Of a stretch of 19,705 bases of DNA, positions 5,605 to 16,754 are shown in pieces. Below the pieces are notes generated by a model. The model saw only the letters and a list, made by a program, of their open reading frames with translations, did no database searches and was not told the origin of the DNA. The position numbers and the translations under genes were made by a program. This DNA comes from an uncultured Eubacteriales bacterium. GTDB taxonomy: Bacteria > Bacillota_A > Clostridia > Oscillospirales > Oscillospiraceae. Numbering within the stretch: position 1 is the first letter of the stretch; each line of letters opens with the position of its first letter. The stretch spans positions 1 to 19,705 of the forward strand of contig ONPY01000041.1 of the NCBI GenBank assembly GCA_900319835.1, in the 5' to 3' direction.

Positions 5605-6624
5605 TCACATCTCCAGCTTTTCCGCCACTTGATGGGCCGAGATGCAGAGGGCTTTTGCAAACTCCGCGTCCTCCGCCTGCACGGAAATCCGCACCGCGGA
5701 GCGCGCGGCGCTGGGGCTGATGTGCAGTTCATAGCCCCCGCCGTGTACGCGGATGCCGTCGTCAAATTCCGCCCCCAGTTCCAGCATCAGCTCCGAGAGC
5801 GCGCCCATGAGCTCGGCCCGATCCCGGCAGGCGCACTCGGCACAGGCCCCCTCCTCCGGCGCGTCCTTTGCCGGGGGCTCGTTTGGCAGGACGAACTGCT
5901 CTCCCGGCGTGACGCGCAGCTTCCCGTCCAGCGCGTCGGCGCAGCAGCGGTAATAGGCCTGGGGTGTGCCGATGTCGCACCAGTAACCCTCCAGCACCGC
6001 GCCGTGCAGCCGCTCGCCCTGCCGCAGCAGCAGGGGAAACAGATCCCGGCCGAAGTCGAAAGGCCCCTCCGGCACCGGCGCCATCGCCCGGGGCGAGAGC
6101 GCGTAGATGCCGGTGTTCACCAGGTCGCTCACCACCCGGGGCCAGGTCGGTTTTTCGATAAAGGCCCGGATGTCCCCCGCCCCGTCCGTCACCGCCAGAC
6201 CGTAGCGCAGCGGCTGCGCGCTGCGGCAGAGAGCAATCGTCGCGGCGGCGCCGCTTGCCCTGTGCTCCTCCATCAGGCGGGAGAGTGAAAAGTCGCAGGC
6301 CGCGTCCCCGCTGATGACCAGGAAATCCTCATCCCCAAAGAAGTCCGCGCAGTTTTTGACGCCGCCCGCCGTGCCCAGCGCCTCGGTCTCGATGCGGTAC
6401 TCCATGTGGACGCCGAAGCGGGATCCGTCCCCAAAGTGTGCCATGATCTCACCCGCCCGGTAGCGGAGGGTGCAGCAGATCTCGTCAAAACCGTTTTCCC
6501 GCAGCAGCCCCACGATGTGCTCTATCAGCGGTCTGCCCAGGAATGGCGCCATGGGCTTGGGGTGTTCTCCGGTCACGCTTTTGAGCCGCGTACCCATTCC
6601 GCCCGCCAGAATCACCGCTTTCAT
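5605..6624 (-). CDS. Sugar-phosphate nucleotidyltransferase with phosphohexomutase-like C-terminal tail
   Basis: A 339-residue protein. Residues 1 to about 235 are a complete NTP_transferase domain: nucleotide-binding GGMGTR (8-13) with K23, GTAGG (84-88), metal aspartate in SGD (105-107), NTGIY, FDFGRDLFP and GYWCDIGT. This resembles mannose-1-phosphate guanylyltransferase or glucose-1-phosphate thymidylyl/uridylyltransferase, making a nucleotide sugar for surface polysaccharide. A Cys-bearing linker follows (C261, C264, C266). The last 50 residues (DDGIRV at 289, then SPSAARSAVRISVQAEDAEF from 303) resemble domain IV of phosphomannomutase/phosphoglucomutase. Clostridia carry nucleotidyltransferase-phosphohexomutase fusions of about 800 residues; here the catalytic mutase domains are absent. 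The ATG at 6624 has a weak GGGGG-type site upstream. It stands alone, divergent from gdpP. Substrate uncertain. Confidence 0.82.
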   Translation of the reverse strand: MKAVILAGGMGTRLKSVTGEHPKPMAPFLGRPLIEHIVGLLRENGFDEICCTLRYRAGEIMAHFGDGSRFGVHMEYRIETEALGTAGGVKNCADFFGDEDFLVISGDAACDFSLSRLMEEHRASGAAATIALCRSAQPLRYGLAVTDGAGDIRAFIEKPTWPRVVSDLVNTGIYALSPRAMAPVPEGPFDFGRDLFPLLLRQGERLHGAVLEGYWCDIGTPQAYYRCCADALDGKLRVTPGEQFVLPNEPPAKDAPEEGACAECACRDRAELMGALSELMLELGAEFDDGIRVHGGGYELHISPSAARSAVRISVQAEDAEFAKALCISAHQVAEKLEM

Positions 6625-6690
6625 CCGCCGTCATCCCCCTGTTTTTCTTTTCTTTTTGTGTTATTGTCCGCCCAAAAAAGGAATTTATGA

Positions 6691-6719
6691 TTGTAAAGAG
6701 CCGGCAGATTTGGTATAAT
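6691..6719 (+). promoter_or_regulatory. Sigma-70-type promoter for gdpP and the downstream run
   Basis: TTGTAA at 6691-6696 and a consensus TATAAT at 6714-6719 are separated by exactly 17 bases, with a TGG just before the -10 (extended -10). The start point would be near 6726, giving a short leader before the gdpP ribosome site at 6762. It is the only strong promoter I see before the six-gene gdpP-ftsH run. Confidence 0.8.
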
Positions 6720-6775
6720 GTAACATCGTATCCCCTTATTTGACGATTTGGTTCACAGAGAAGGAGGTGTCCCGA

Positions 6776-8761
6776 TTGAACAAGACGCTGCGTCGGCTTG
6801 CCGAGCCCGGAAAGCTGCCGTTTCTGTTCCTTGTTCTCTTCGCTGCAGCGGCGCTCTATCTGGAGCATTACAGGCTGGCCGCAGCTGAGGGCGCGGCGAT
6901 CCTGCTGCTGCTGATCTTCAACCTGATTTCCCGGCGCCGCAAAGAAAAGCAGCTGGCCGCCTATATTGAATCCATTACCTACAACACGGAAAGCGCCAAG
7001 AGCAGCACACTCATGAATTTCCCGCTGCCCATCGCGGTCTTTGCCATTGCGGATTCCCGCGTGATCTGGGGCAACGAGATGTTCTTTCAGATGGTGGGCG
7101 AGACCGGCACAAGGCTGGACGCGAACCTGGCCGAGCTGGTGCCCCAGTTTTCCGGCAAGTGGCTGCTGGAGGGAAAGACCCGCTACCCCACGCTGCTGGA
7201 GGTGCAGGGCAGGAAATACCAGCTGCACGGCAACCTGATCCACTCGGAAAAGGGCGCGGAGAACAGCGCCTTCATGGCCATCAGCTACTGGGTGGACGTG
7301 ACGGACTACGACAACATCCGTATCCGCTACGAGAACACCCGCCCCGTGGCGGGCGTCGTCATCATCGACAACCTGGACGAGCTGGTGAAAAACCAGCCCG
7401 ACCGCATCAAAAACGACCTCAGAGACGCCATTGAGGACAAGCTGGGCCAGTGGTGCGCGGGCTTTGACGGGATCCTCCGCCGCTATGACCGGGACCGCTA
7501 CCTGCTGCTGATGGAGCACCAGGCCATGGAGACGCTCAAGGCCGACAAGTTCTCCATCACCGATGAAATCCACGAGGTGGTCAGCCCCAGCGGCATCGCC
7601 GCCTCCATCTCCATCGGCCTCGGCGCCGAGGGGGAAACCTTCGCAGAGGGCCTGCAGTTTGCCGACACGGCCGGGGAGCTGGCGCTCTCCCGCGGCGGCG
7701 ACCAGACCGTCATCAAAAACCGCATGGGCTTTGAGTTCTACGGCGGCCGCGGTCTGGAGGTCGAAAAGCGCAACAAGGTCAAATCCCGCGTAGTCGCCAA
7801 CGCCTTTGCCGAGCTGGTCAAGGACTCCTCCCGGCTTTATGTCATGGGCCACCGCTTCGGGGATCTGGACAGCTACGGCGCCGCAGTGGGCGTCTGCTCC
7901 ATCGCGCGGCAGCTGGGCGTGAAAGCCAACATCGTGGCCGTCGTCTCCCGCTCCGCCGCCAAATCTCTGGCCGACCGGGTGTGCCGGGAGCCGGAATACC
8001 GGGACATTTTCATCGCCCCGTCCGAGCTGCCCGCCAAACTGGAGGAGGGCTCGCTCGTGGTGGTGGTGGACACCAGCCGCCCCGAGCAGGTGGAGGTGCC
8101 CGCGCTTCTCAGCGCCGGGGCAAAGGTCGCCGTCATCGACCACCACCGGGTGGGCGCGACCTATATCCAGGACGCGGCTCTCGGCTTCATCGAGCCCTAC
8201 GCCTCCTCCGCCTGCGAGCTGGTCAGCGAGATTTTGCAGGAGCTGCCGGAGGCCGGCGCAGTGCTCCGCTGTGAGGCGGACGCCCTGCTTGCGGGCATTG
8301 TGCTGGATACCAAGAGCTTTACCATGCGCACCGGTGAGCGCACCTTCGACGCGGCCGCCTGGCTGCGCCGCATGGGCGCGGACACCGCCGCCGTCAAGCG
8401 CCTGCTGCAGCTGGATCTGGACGGCGCCGTGGCCAAGTATAAGATCCTCCAGCTGGCGGAGATCTACCGCGGCATCGCCGTGGCCGCCCCGGAGGAGCCG
8501 CAGGACCGTGTCGTGGCCGCGCAGGCCGCCGACGAGCTTTTGAACATTGCCGGCGTGGACGCCTCCGTTGTGGTGGCGCCGGACGGAAAGGGCGGCGCTT
8601 TCGCCTCCGCCCGCTCCATCGGGGATGTGAACGTCCAGCTGATCATGGAAGCGCTGGGCGGCGGCGGCAACCGCAGCGCCGCGGCTGCGCAGTTTTCCGA
8701 CACGGGACTCCAGGACGCCGTCAAGAAACTTTACGACGCCATCGACAATTATCTTTCGTGA
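6776..8761 (+). CDS. gdpP: GdpP c-di-AMP phosphodiesterase (DHH/DHHA1)
   Basis: A 661-residue membrane phosphodiesterase that degrades cyclic di-AMP to pApA and so tunes potassium, osmotic and cell-wall homeostasis. Two N-terminal TM segments (about 15-30 and 36-52) are followed by a degenerate PAS domain (about 75-170), a degenerate GGDEF domain (about 175-310, RYDRDRYLLLM where GGDEF would be) and the DHH-DHHA1 catalytic module. Metal ligands visible: H359, D363, D365 in GHRFGDLDS, D432 in VVDTS, and D455-H456-H457 in VIDHH. The DHHA1 part ends GGGGNRSAAAAQ. The start is TTG 6776 because AGGAGG lies at 6762-6767; an upstream in-frame TTG at 6740 would place this ribosome site inside the gene. 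rplI follows after 14 bases. Confidence 0.95.
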   Translation: MNKTLRRLAEPGKLPFLFLVLFAAAALYLEHYRLAAAEGAAILLLLIFNLISRRRKEKQLAAYIESITYNTESAKSSTLMNFPLPIAVFAIADSRVIWGNEMFFQMVGETGTRLDANLAELVPQFSGKWLLEGKTRYPTLLEVQGRKYQLHGNLIHSEKGAENSAFMAISYWVDVTDYDNIRIRYENTRPVAGVVIIDNLDELVKNQPDRIKNDLRDAIEDKLGQWCAGFDGILRRYDRDRYLLLMEHQAMETLKADKFSITDEIHEVVSPSGIAASISIGLGAEGETFAEGLQFADTAGELALSRGGDQTVIKNRMGFEFYGGRGLEVEKRNKVKSRVVANAFAELVKDSSRLYVMGHRFGDLDSYGAAVGVCSIARQLGVKANIVAVVSRSAAKSLADRVCREPEYRDIFIAPSELPAKLEEGSLVVVVDTSRPEQVEVPALLSAGAKVAVIDHHRVGATYIQDAALGFIEPYASSACELVSEILQELPEAGAVLRCEADALLAGIVLDTKSFTMRTGERTFDAAAWLRRMGADTAAVKRLLQLDLDGAVAKYKILQLAEIYRGIAVAAPEEPQDRVVAAQAADELLNIAGVDASVVVAPDGKGGAFASARSIGDVNVQLIMEALGGGGNRSAAAAQFSDTGLQDAVKKLYDAIDNYLS

Positions 8762-8775
8762 AAGGAGCAAGATAG

Positions 8776-9222
8776 ATGAAGGTTATTTTCAATGTGGACG
8801 TGAGAGGTCAGGGCAAAAAGGGCGAGCTGAAGGACGTCTCCGACGGGTACGCCAGAAACTACCTGCTGCCCCGGGGACTCGCCGCCGAGGCCACCGCAGA
8901 TAATATCAACGCCATGAAGCTCAAGGAAAAGGCCAAGGCCGCGCAGCTGGCCCGTGAAAAGGCCCAGGCGCTGGAAAACGCCAAGAAGCTCGAGGGCGTG
9001 CAGGTGATCATCCGCGCCCGCGCCGGCGGGGCCGGCAAGCTCTTCGGCGCCGTCACCTCCCAGGAGATCAGCGACGCGCTCAAGGAGCAGTTCGACATCG
9101 ACATTGAGAAGAACAAGATCGTGCAGGCCGAGCCCATCAAGAGTTTTGGCAGCTACACCGTCAAGGCCAAGCTGGGCTTTGAGACCAGCGGGAACATCAA
9201 CGTTCTGGTCGTAGAGGCATAA
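8776..9222 (+). CDS. rplI: Ribosomal protein bL9
   Basis: A 148-residue protein, the usual length for bL9, which binds 23S rRNA at the base of the L1 stalk. The N-terminal domain shows the signature G-x-G-x-x-G...[13 protein letters not shown] (residues 11-36); a long charged helix (about 44-74, rich in K, A, E) links it to the C-terminal domain ([21 protein letters not shown]). AAGGAG precedes the ATG by 9 bases. Its place between gdpP and dnaB is a conserved Firmicutes arrangement. The 42 bases to dnaB contain a small GGCG/CGCC hairpin but no terminator. Confidence 0.97.
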   Translation: MKVIFNVDVRGQGKKGELKDVSDGYARNYLLPRGLAAEATADNINAMKLKEKAKAAQLAREKAQALENAKKLEGVQVIIRARAGGAGKLFGAVTSQEISDALKEQFDIDIEKNKIVQAEPIKSFGSYTVKAKLGFETSGNINVLVVEA

Positions 9223-9264
9223 AAAAAGCGTACGGCGTCCTCGGGCGCCGAGAGGGATTAAGCC

Positions 9265-10611
9265 ATGGATGAACTGCTGGGCAGGAAGATCCCCTACTCC
9301 GCGCCCGCGGAGCAGGCGGTCATCGGCTCTATGCTCATTGACCCCCGGTGTGTGCCGGAGGTCCTGGAAAAACTGAAACCGGATGAGTTCTATCTGCAGC
9401 TCAACCGCGATATCTATGAGACCATCTACGCCATGTTCTCCTACAGCCAGGCCATCGACCCGGTGACCGTGCTGGGGCAGATGAAGGTCCGGGGCGTGTA
9501 CCAGGACAACTGCGAGGAATACCTGGCGGAGATCATGCGCGTCACCCCCACCGCCGCAAACGTGCTCGAGTACGCCGCCATCGTGCGTGACCGGGCTCTG
9601 CTGCGCCGTCTGGGTGAGGCTGCCGACGAGATCGGCAAGCTGGTCTACGAGGGCTCGGGCGAGGCAGAGAGCATGCTGGAAAACGCCGAACGGCGCATCT
9701 ACGCCCTGCGGCAGGGCCGCAACGTGGGCGGGCTGATGCCCGTGTCCTCGGTGGTACAGAACGTGTTTGACCAGCTGGCGGAGGCCGCCTCCTCCGGCAA
9801 CGCGATCCCGGGCATCTCCACGGGTCTGGCCGATCTCGACCGCGTGACCCTGGGCTTGAACAAGTCGGAGCTGATCCTCATCGCCGCCCGCCCCGGCATG
9901 GGCAAGACCAGTATTGCCCTGAATATGGCGCTTCATGCGGCGCTCAACGAGCACCAGACCGTGGCCATCTTCTCTTTGGAGATGTCCCGCGAGCAGCTGG
10001 TGACGCGTCTGCTCTCCCGCGCGGCGCTAATCCCCTCCCAGAATCTGCTGACGGGGCAGCTGTCCGACCAGCAGTGGCGGGACGTGTCGGACGCGGCCCA
10101 GGCGCTCAGCGCCACCGACATCCGCATCGACGACAACCCCACCCTCACCGTCTCGGACATGAACGCCCAGTGCCGCAGGGTCGCAAATCTCGGCCTTGTG
10201 GTCATCGACTACCTGCAGCTGATGCAGTCGGCGGGCTCGGGCCACTCCTGGTCGAACGAGAGCCGCACCCAGGCTGTCAGCGATATCAGCCGTATGCTGA
10301 AAATCATGGCCAAGGAGCTCAACGTCCCCGTCATCTGTCTGTCCCAGCTCTCCCGCGCCAACGAGTCCAGGCAGGACAAGCGCCCCATGCTGTCCGATCT
10401 CAGAGAGTCCGGCGCCATCGAGCAGGATGCGGACGTGGTCATCGGCCTGTATCGCGACGGTTACTACAACAAAGAGAGCGAAAACCCGAACCTCGCAGAG
10501 GCGATCATCCTGAAAAACCGCAAGGGCCAGACCGGCACGGTGGAGCTTTTGTGGCTGCCCGAGTACACCAGCTTCAGCATGCTGGAAAAGCGCCGGGACG
10601 AAGATGATTGA
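9265..10611 (+). CDS. dnaB: Replicative DNA helicase DnaB
   Basis: A 448-residue hexameric 5'-3' helicase that unwinds the replication fork. The N-terminal domain starts with the typical PYSAPAEQAVIGSMLIDP. The RecA-like motor has Walker A ARPGMGKTS (K214, T215), the ATPase segment LVVIDYLQLM, and the arginine-finger region LSQLSRANESRQDKRPMLSDLRESGAIEQDADVV, read in two stretches. Length is normal, so no intein is present. The stop TGA (10609-10611) overlaps the tilS ATG by 8 bases, indicating translational coupling. A GAGAGGGA lies before the start. Confidence 0.97.
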   Translation: MDELLGRKIPYSAPAEQAVIGSMLIDPRCVPEVLEKLKPDEFYLQLNRDIYETIYAMFSYSQAIDPVTVLGQMKVRGVYQDNCEEYLAEIMRVTPTAANVLEYAAIVRDRALLRRLGEAADEIGKLVYEGSGEAESMLENAERRIYALRQGRNVGGLMPVSSVVQNVFDQLAEAASSGNAIPGISTGLADLDRVTLGLNKSELILIAARPGMGKTSIALNMALHAALNEHQTVAIFSLEMSREQLVTRLLSRAALIPSQNLLTGQLSDQQWRDVSDAAQALSATDIRIDDNPTLTVSDMNAQCRRVANLGLVVIDYLQLMQSAGSGHSWSNESRTQAVSDISRMLKIMAKELNVPVICLSQLSRANESRQDKRPMLSDLRESGAIEQDADVVIGLYRDGYYNKESENPNLAEAIILKNRKGQTGTVELLWLPEYTSFSMLEKRRDEDD

Positions 10612-11896
10612 TCTTGATTTTACCCCCCTGCTGGGGAAAAAGCTGCTGGCCGCCGTCTCCGGCGGGGCAGACTCCATGTGTCTGCTGCACCTGCTATTTA
10701 CGGCAGGGCTGGACGTGACCGCCGCCCACTTCGAGCATGGCATCCGCGGGGAGGAATCCCTGCGCGATCTGCGCTTTGTGGAAACCTGGTGCCGGGAGCA
10801 CGGCATCTCCTGCCTGGCCGGGCACGGCGACGCCCCCGGCTACGCGCTCTCCCACGGCATGAGTCTGGAGCAGGCAGCGCGGGAGCTGCGCTACGCCTTT
10901 CTGCGAAACTGCGCCGACGAGATCGGCGCGGAATATATCCTCACCGCCCACAATCTGGACGACAACGCCGAGACCCTGCTCTTCAACCTTGCCCGCGGCA
11001 GCGGGACAGCCGGGCTCTGCGGCATCCCCGCCCGGCGCGGGGAGATTGTCCGCCCGCTGCTCTCCGTCTCCCGTGCGGAGATTGAAGATTATCTCAGCGA
11101 AAACCAAATCCCCCACGTGGAGGACAGTACCAACCGGGAGGACGCGTATACCCGCAACTTGATCCGGCACCGGGTGGTCCCCGCCCTGCGGGAGGTCAAC
11201 CCCCGCTTTGACGAGGCCGCGGCCCGCACCGCCGCCCTCGCCGCGCGGGATGAGGAGTTCCTCCAGTCCCTGGCAGCAAACTTTCTCCGCAGGGAGCTCA
11301 CAGACGGCGGTGTCTCCCTGGCCGCACTCCGGGATTTGCACCCGGCGGTGGCGTCCCGGGTCATCCGTTCGCTTCTCCCCGGTCTCTCCGCCCGGCACAC
11401 GGAGCTGGCCCTGCGCTTTCTGTCGGAGGACTCCCCCGCTTCCCTTGTCCTGCCGGGCCGCACGCTGCGGCGGGAACAGGGCAGGCTCACGCCGGGTCCG
11501 CGGACATGGACGCCGCTTCCGCCCCGCGCGCTGCGCGCGGGCGAAACGCTCGCGCTGCCGGAGGCCGGTCTGCGCCTCACGGTCGAAGTGTCGGCCTACT
11601 GTGGAGAAATTCACGACTTGTTCAAGACTTCTTTTGTCAAATATGAGATGATACATCCCGATCTCCTGTGTACCTCCCGTCAGCCCGGCGATCAGATCCG
11701 GCCTGTCGGCCGGGGCTGCGCCAAGAGCTTCAAGGCGCTGTTTCAGGAGGCGGGCGTAGAAATTGCCCGGCGCGCCAGCATTCCGGTCATCCGGGATGAA
11801 GCGGGCCCCCTGCTTCTCTACGGGGTGGCCCTGGATGAGCGGGCGCTGCCGGTCCCGGGCGAAAAGGCCTGGAAGCTCTGCTTTTCTGAATACTAA
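10604..11896 (+). CDS. tilS: tRNA(Ile)-lysidine synthase
   Basis: A 430-residue enzyme that attaches lysine to C34 of the tRNA-Ile with a CAU anticodon, changing its decoding from AUG to AUA. The N-type PP-loop SGGADS is at residues 19-24, and the second signature HNLDDNAET begins at H116. A middle helical domain and a C-terminal TilS_C domain ([19 protein letters not shown]) are both present. The start lies inside the end of dnaB without its own clear ribosome site, so translation is probably coupled. hpt follows after 20 bases, a pairing widely conserved in Firmicutes. Confidence 0.95.
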   Translation: MIDLDFTPLLGKKLLAAVSGGADSMCLLHLLFTAGLDVTAAHFEHGIRGEESLRDLRFVETWCREHGISCLAGHGDAPGYALSHGMSLEQAARELRYAFLRNCADEIGAEYILTAHNLDDNAETLLFNLARGSGTAGLCGIPARRGEIVRPLLSVSRAEIEDYLSENQIPHVEDSTNREDAYTRNLIRHRVVPALREVNPRFDEAAARTAALAARDEEFLQSLAANFLRRELTDGGVSLAALRDLHPAVASRVIRSLLPGLSARHTELALRFLSEDSPASLVLPGRTLRREQGRLTPGPRTWTPLPPRALRAGETLALPEAGLRLTVEVSAYCGEIHDLFKTSFVKYEMIHPDLLCTSRQPGDQIRPVGRGCAKSFKALFQEAGVEIARRASIPVIRDEAGPLLLYGVALDERALPVPGEKAWKLCFSEY

Positions 11897-11916
11897 ATCA
11901 TACAGGAGATACACAC

Positions 11917-12450
11917 ATGACCAACGATATTGAGCGGGTACTGATCAGCGAAGAGGAAATCGAGGCCGAGGTCACCCGGGTGGGCCGCCAGATCACCGAG
12001 GACTTTCGGGACAAGAATCCCATCTTTGTCGGGGTGCTGAAGGGCTGCTTCATCTTCATGGCGGATCTGATGCGCCATGTGGACATCAAGTGTACCATGG
12101 ATTTCATGGCCGTCTCCTCCTATTCCGGCACCAGCTCCACCGGCGCGGTCAAGATCAACAAGGACCTCGGTCAGGACATTGAAGGCCGCCACGTCATTAT
12201 TGTGGAGGACATTCTCGACTCCGGCGTGACGCTGAGCTATCTCAAGCACTATCTGCTGGGCCGCAAGCCCGCCTCCATCACCATCGCGACGCTGCTGGAC
12301 AAGCCCGCCCGGCGCAAATCCGACATCGTGGCAGACTACTCCTGCTTTGAGGTGCCCGACGCCTTCGTGGTGGGCTACGGTCTGGACTATAACGAGCAAT
12401 ACCGCAACCTCCCCTATATCGGGGTCTTGAAGCCTGAGGTCTATTCCTGA
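11917..12450 (+). CDS. hpt: Hypoxanthine (guanine) phosphoribosyltransferase
   Basis: A 177-residue purine salvage enzyme making IMP or GMP from the free base and PRPP. The PRPP-binding motif [10 protein letters not shown] is at residues 96-105 (acidic pair E97, D98), and the flexible loop [13 protein letters not shown] and C-terminal [18 protein letters not shown] are as expected. Length is typical. AGGAGA stands 8 bases before the ATG. It sits between tilS and ftsH, the same order as in Bacillus; in that group TilS and Hpt are also reported to influence ftsH expression, which is known from the family and not shown here. Confidence 0.96.
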   Translation: MTNDIERVLISEEEIEAEVTRVGRQITEDFRDKNPIFVGVLKGCFIFMADLMRHVDIKCTMDFMAVSSYSGTSSTGAVKINKDLGQDIEGRHVIIVEDILDSGVTLSYLKHYLLGRKPASITIATLLDKPARRKSDIVADYSCFEVPDAFVVGYGLDYNEQYRNLPYIGVLKPEVYS

Positions 12451-12494
12451 GGCAGGATACACAGCAAGCAGTCCCAAGAAGGATGTGAACAAGA

Positions 12495-14525
<2,031 letters not shown>

Positions 14526-14551
14526 GTTTTCTGAGAGCGAGACAACGAAAA

Positions 14552-14590
14552 ATCGCCTCCGCCCACGTTCGGGCGGGGGCGATTTCGTTT
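14552..14590. terminator. Bidirectional intrinsic terminator between ftsH and the TauE gene
   Basis: Arms 14552-14564 and 14571-14583 form a 13-bp GC-rich stem with one T-G pair and a 6-base loop. TTTCGTTTT follows on the plus strand and TTTTTCGTT on the minus strand, so it serves both convergent genes. It lies 27 bases past the ftsH stop. Confidence 0.9.
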
Positions 14591-14605
14591 TCTGCCAAAA
14601 CAGCA

Positions 14606-15370
14606 TCAAAGAGATTCGGACACGAGCTTGACCAGCAGCAGGGCTAGCACGCCCAGGATGATGGGTCGGGTGATCTTGGCTCCCTTGCTCATGGCAAGGC
14701 CGGAGCCGATGTAATTGCCCAGCATGTTGCAGCCCGCCGCGGCCAGGCCCAAAGGCGCCAGCACGGTGCCGCCGCGCAGGAAGACCGCCAGCGCCGTGAG
14801 GTTTGTGGTCAGGTTGATCACTTTGGCCTGGGCGTTGGCCGTCCCCACGGAGAGCCGGGCAAAAACCGTGAAAGCGACGATCAGAAAGGTGCCGGTCCCC
14901 GGGCCATAGAAGCCGTCGTAAAAGCCGATCAGCAGCGCGGCCGCCACGCAGACCGTGAGGGTCCTTGGGGCGGAGACCTCCTCGTCCTGCTCCCGGTCCG
15001 GAAAGAGGCGGCGGTTAAGCACCAGGAAGGCGGCTACCGGCAGCACCGCAAGAAGCAGGCCGCGGATCAGGCGCTCGTCCGCCATCAGGGACAGCCGCGA
15101 GCCCAGCGCCGAGCCCAGCATGGCGGCGGCCACCCCGGGCAGCGCCAGCTTCCAGCGCACGAGGCCGTTTCGGATGAAGCGGATCGTGGTCAGCGAGGTT
15201 CCGCAGGCGGAGGAGAGTTTGTTTGTGCCGATGGCCAGGTGCGTCGGCAGCCCCGCCAGCAGGTAGGCCGGCAGGGAGATCAGTCCCCCGCCCCCGGCAA
15301 TGGAGTCGACAAAGCCAGCCAGAAACAGCAGCGGGCAGACAATCAAAAACATCTTCGGTGTGAGCGTCAT
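14606..15370 (-). CDS. TauE/SafE-family membrane permease
   Basis: A 254-residue, roughly 8-TM protein of the TauE/SafE (DUF81) family, associated with export or import of sulfonates, sulfite or other small anions. Both internal repeats are visible: GFVDSIAGGGGLISLPA with HLAIGTNKLSSACGT in the first half, and GFYDGFYGPGTGTFL with SVGTANAQAKVINLTTNL in the second. The ATG at 15370 comes one base after the permease stop (TGA-T-ATG), so translation is coupled; a longer reading frame to 15499 would run inside the upstream gene and is rejected. The substrate is not determined. Confidence 0.9.
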   Translation of the reverse strand: MTLTPKMFLIVCPLLFLAGFVDSIAGGGGLISLPAYLLAGLPTHLAIGTNKLSSACGTSLTTIRFIRNGLVRWKLALPGVAAAMLGSALGSRLSLMADERLIRGLLLAVLPVAAFLVLNRRLFPDREQDEEVSAPRTLTVCVAAALLIGFYDGFYGPGTGTFLIVAFTVFARLSVGTANAQAKVINLTTNLTALAVFLRGGTVLAPLGLAAAGCNMLGNYIGSGLAMSKGAKITRPIILGVLALLLVKLVSESL

Positions 15371-15371
15371 A

Positions 15372-16700
15372 TCAGTTCTTTTTCTTCTGCACCAGCAGAT
15401 AGACCGGCAGGCCGACCAGCGTGATGGCGACGCTGGCCAGGGCCATGAGCCGCCCGCGGCTGCCGGACATGAAGAGCTGGCTTGCCACGACGAACACACC
15501 GCTCGCGATGGCCAGCGCCGGAATCACAGGATAGCCGGGGACCTTGTACTTTCGCTCAAGCTCCGGGTGGGTGCGCCGCATGCGGATGACGCAGAAGAAG
15601 GTCAGCGTGTAGAAGATCCAGCAGGAGAAGGTGCCCATATCCGTCAGCAGATCGAACTGCCCGATCAGGGAGTAGAGCGCGGCCAGGGTACCCACCAGGA
15701 TGATCGCGTTGGCCGGAACCAGCTTTTGGTTGAGTCTGGCAAGTTTCTCGCTGCCGGGAAGCATCCCCTCCCGGGCCAGATAGTAGGCGACCCGGGAGCC
15801 GGAGAGCAGGAAGCCGTTTCCCGCGCCAATGACGGAGATGATGATGCCGATGGCGATGATGGTGCCGCCCGCGCTGCCGAAGAGCCTGGAAGCCACCGCG
15901 GCCGCCGGGGACTCGATGTGCATCAGTTCACTTGCCGGGATCACCCGGATGTAGGCGATGTTGATGAGCAGATAGACCGCCATGATGATGCTCACGCCGC
16001 CGACAATGGCCCGCGGCAGATCTCTGGCGGGGTTTTTCATCTCGCCGGCGATGGCGCCCACGTTGGTCCAGCCCTCGAAGGCAAAGAGTACGGCCAGCAG
16101 CGTGGTGCCGAGGGCGGAGCCTGCGTTGATCCCCTCGCCCACCACGGGCGTCAGGATCGGCGCTCTGCTGCGGCCCAGGACAAAGCCCACGATGGTGATA
16201 AGAAACAGCGGGATCAGCTTGCAGACCGTGGAGACGATCTGGAACTTGCTGGCCGAGCCAGAGCCCAGGGTGTTTAGGGCCACCACGCCCGCGATGATGC
16301 CCAGTGCCACGGGCATGGCGATGTTGACGCCAAGCAGCCCGGAGAGCTCCGTCCCGACCTTGACGCCATATCCGGCCAGATACGCGGGGTAGAAAATCAC
16401 CACCTGCATCCAGCCCGCGAGGAAGCCCACGCGGCGGTCGTAGACCTCGCCCAGGTAGGTCACCATGCCGCCGGTGCGGGGGATCAGCACGGCGATCTCG
16501 GCAAAAGTCAGGGCGCCGAAAATGCTGATCAGGCCGCCGATCACCCAGGACAGCAGGCCCAGACCGGGCGCGCCGCCGGTGGCCTGGTAGATGGCGTAGG
16601 GTTTGAAGAACACGCCGGCGCCGATGACACAGCCCACCACAATGGAGATGGCGGACATCACGCCCATATTCTTTTTCATTTCATTCGTCTGTTTTTCCAT
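15372..16700 (-). CDS. APC-superfamily amino acid permease (SteT/LAT-like)
   Basis: A 442-residue, 12-TM transporter. The first helix carries the APC substrate-binding motif GCVIGAGVFFKP (residues 23-34), and the TM1-TM2 region with LTFAEIAVLIPRTGG is typical of L-type exchangers such as B. subtilis SteT (serine/threonine exchanger, similar length). FAFEGWTNVGAIAGEMKNPARDLPRAI in TM6 is another hallmark; it is read here in two parts. Such proteins usually exchange neutral amino acids. AGAAGG stands about 9 bases before the ATG. It starts 54 bases after the lipoprotein stop and abuts the TauE gene, so all three are probably one transcript. Confidence 0.9.
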   Translation of the reverse strand: MEKQTNEMKKNMGVMSAISIVVGCVIGAGVFFKPYAIYQATGGAPGLGLLSWVIGGLISIFGALTFAEIAVLIPRTGGMVTYLGEVYDRRVGFLAGWMQVVIFYPAYLAGYGVKVGTELSGLLGVNIAMPVALGIIAGVVALNTLGSGSASKFQIVSTVCKLIPLFLITIVGFVLGRSRAPILTPVVGEGINAGSALGTTLLAVLFAFEGWTNVGAIAGEMKNPARDLPRAIVGGVSIIMAVYLLINIAYIRVIPASELMHIESPAAAVASRLFGSAGGTIIAIGIIISVIGAGNGFLLSGSRVAYYLAREGMLPGSEKLARLNQKLVPANAIILVGTLAALYSLIGQFDLLTDMGTFSCWIFYTLTFFCVIRMRRTHPELERKYKVPGYPVIPALAIASGVFVVASQLFMSGSRGRLMALASVAITLVGLPVYLLVQKKKN

Positions 16701-16754
16701 GCTTTTTTCCTTCTGTTCTTCTCAACTGCGCCGTCTCAAAATGCGCGGCTTTTG

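Noticed and set aside
6485..8770. 761-codon minus-strand reading frame opposite gdpP
   Set aside because: Shadow of gdpP caused by high GC codon use; it overlaps the divergent nucleotidyltransferase and promoter, and the product has no recognisable fold.
8780..9264. Riboswitch or leader regulation around rplI
   Set aside because: Only a small GGCG/CGCC hairpin lies before dnaB; no known riboswitch or ribosomal-protein leader motif was seen.
15371..15499. N-terminal extension of the TauE/SafE gene
   Set aside because: It overlaps the end of the amino-acid permease; the ATG one base after that stop gives the proper family N-terminus.
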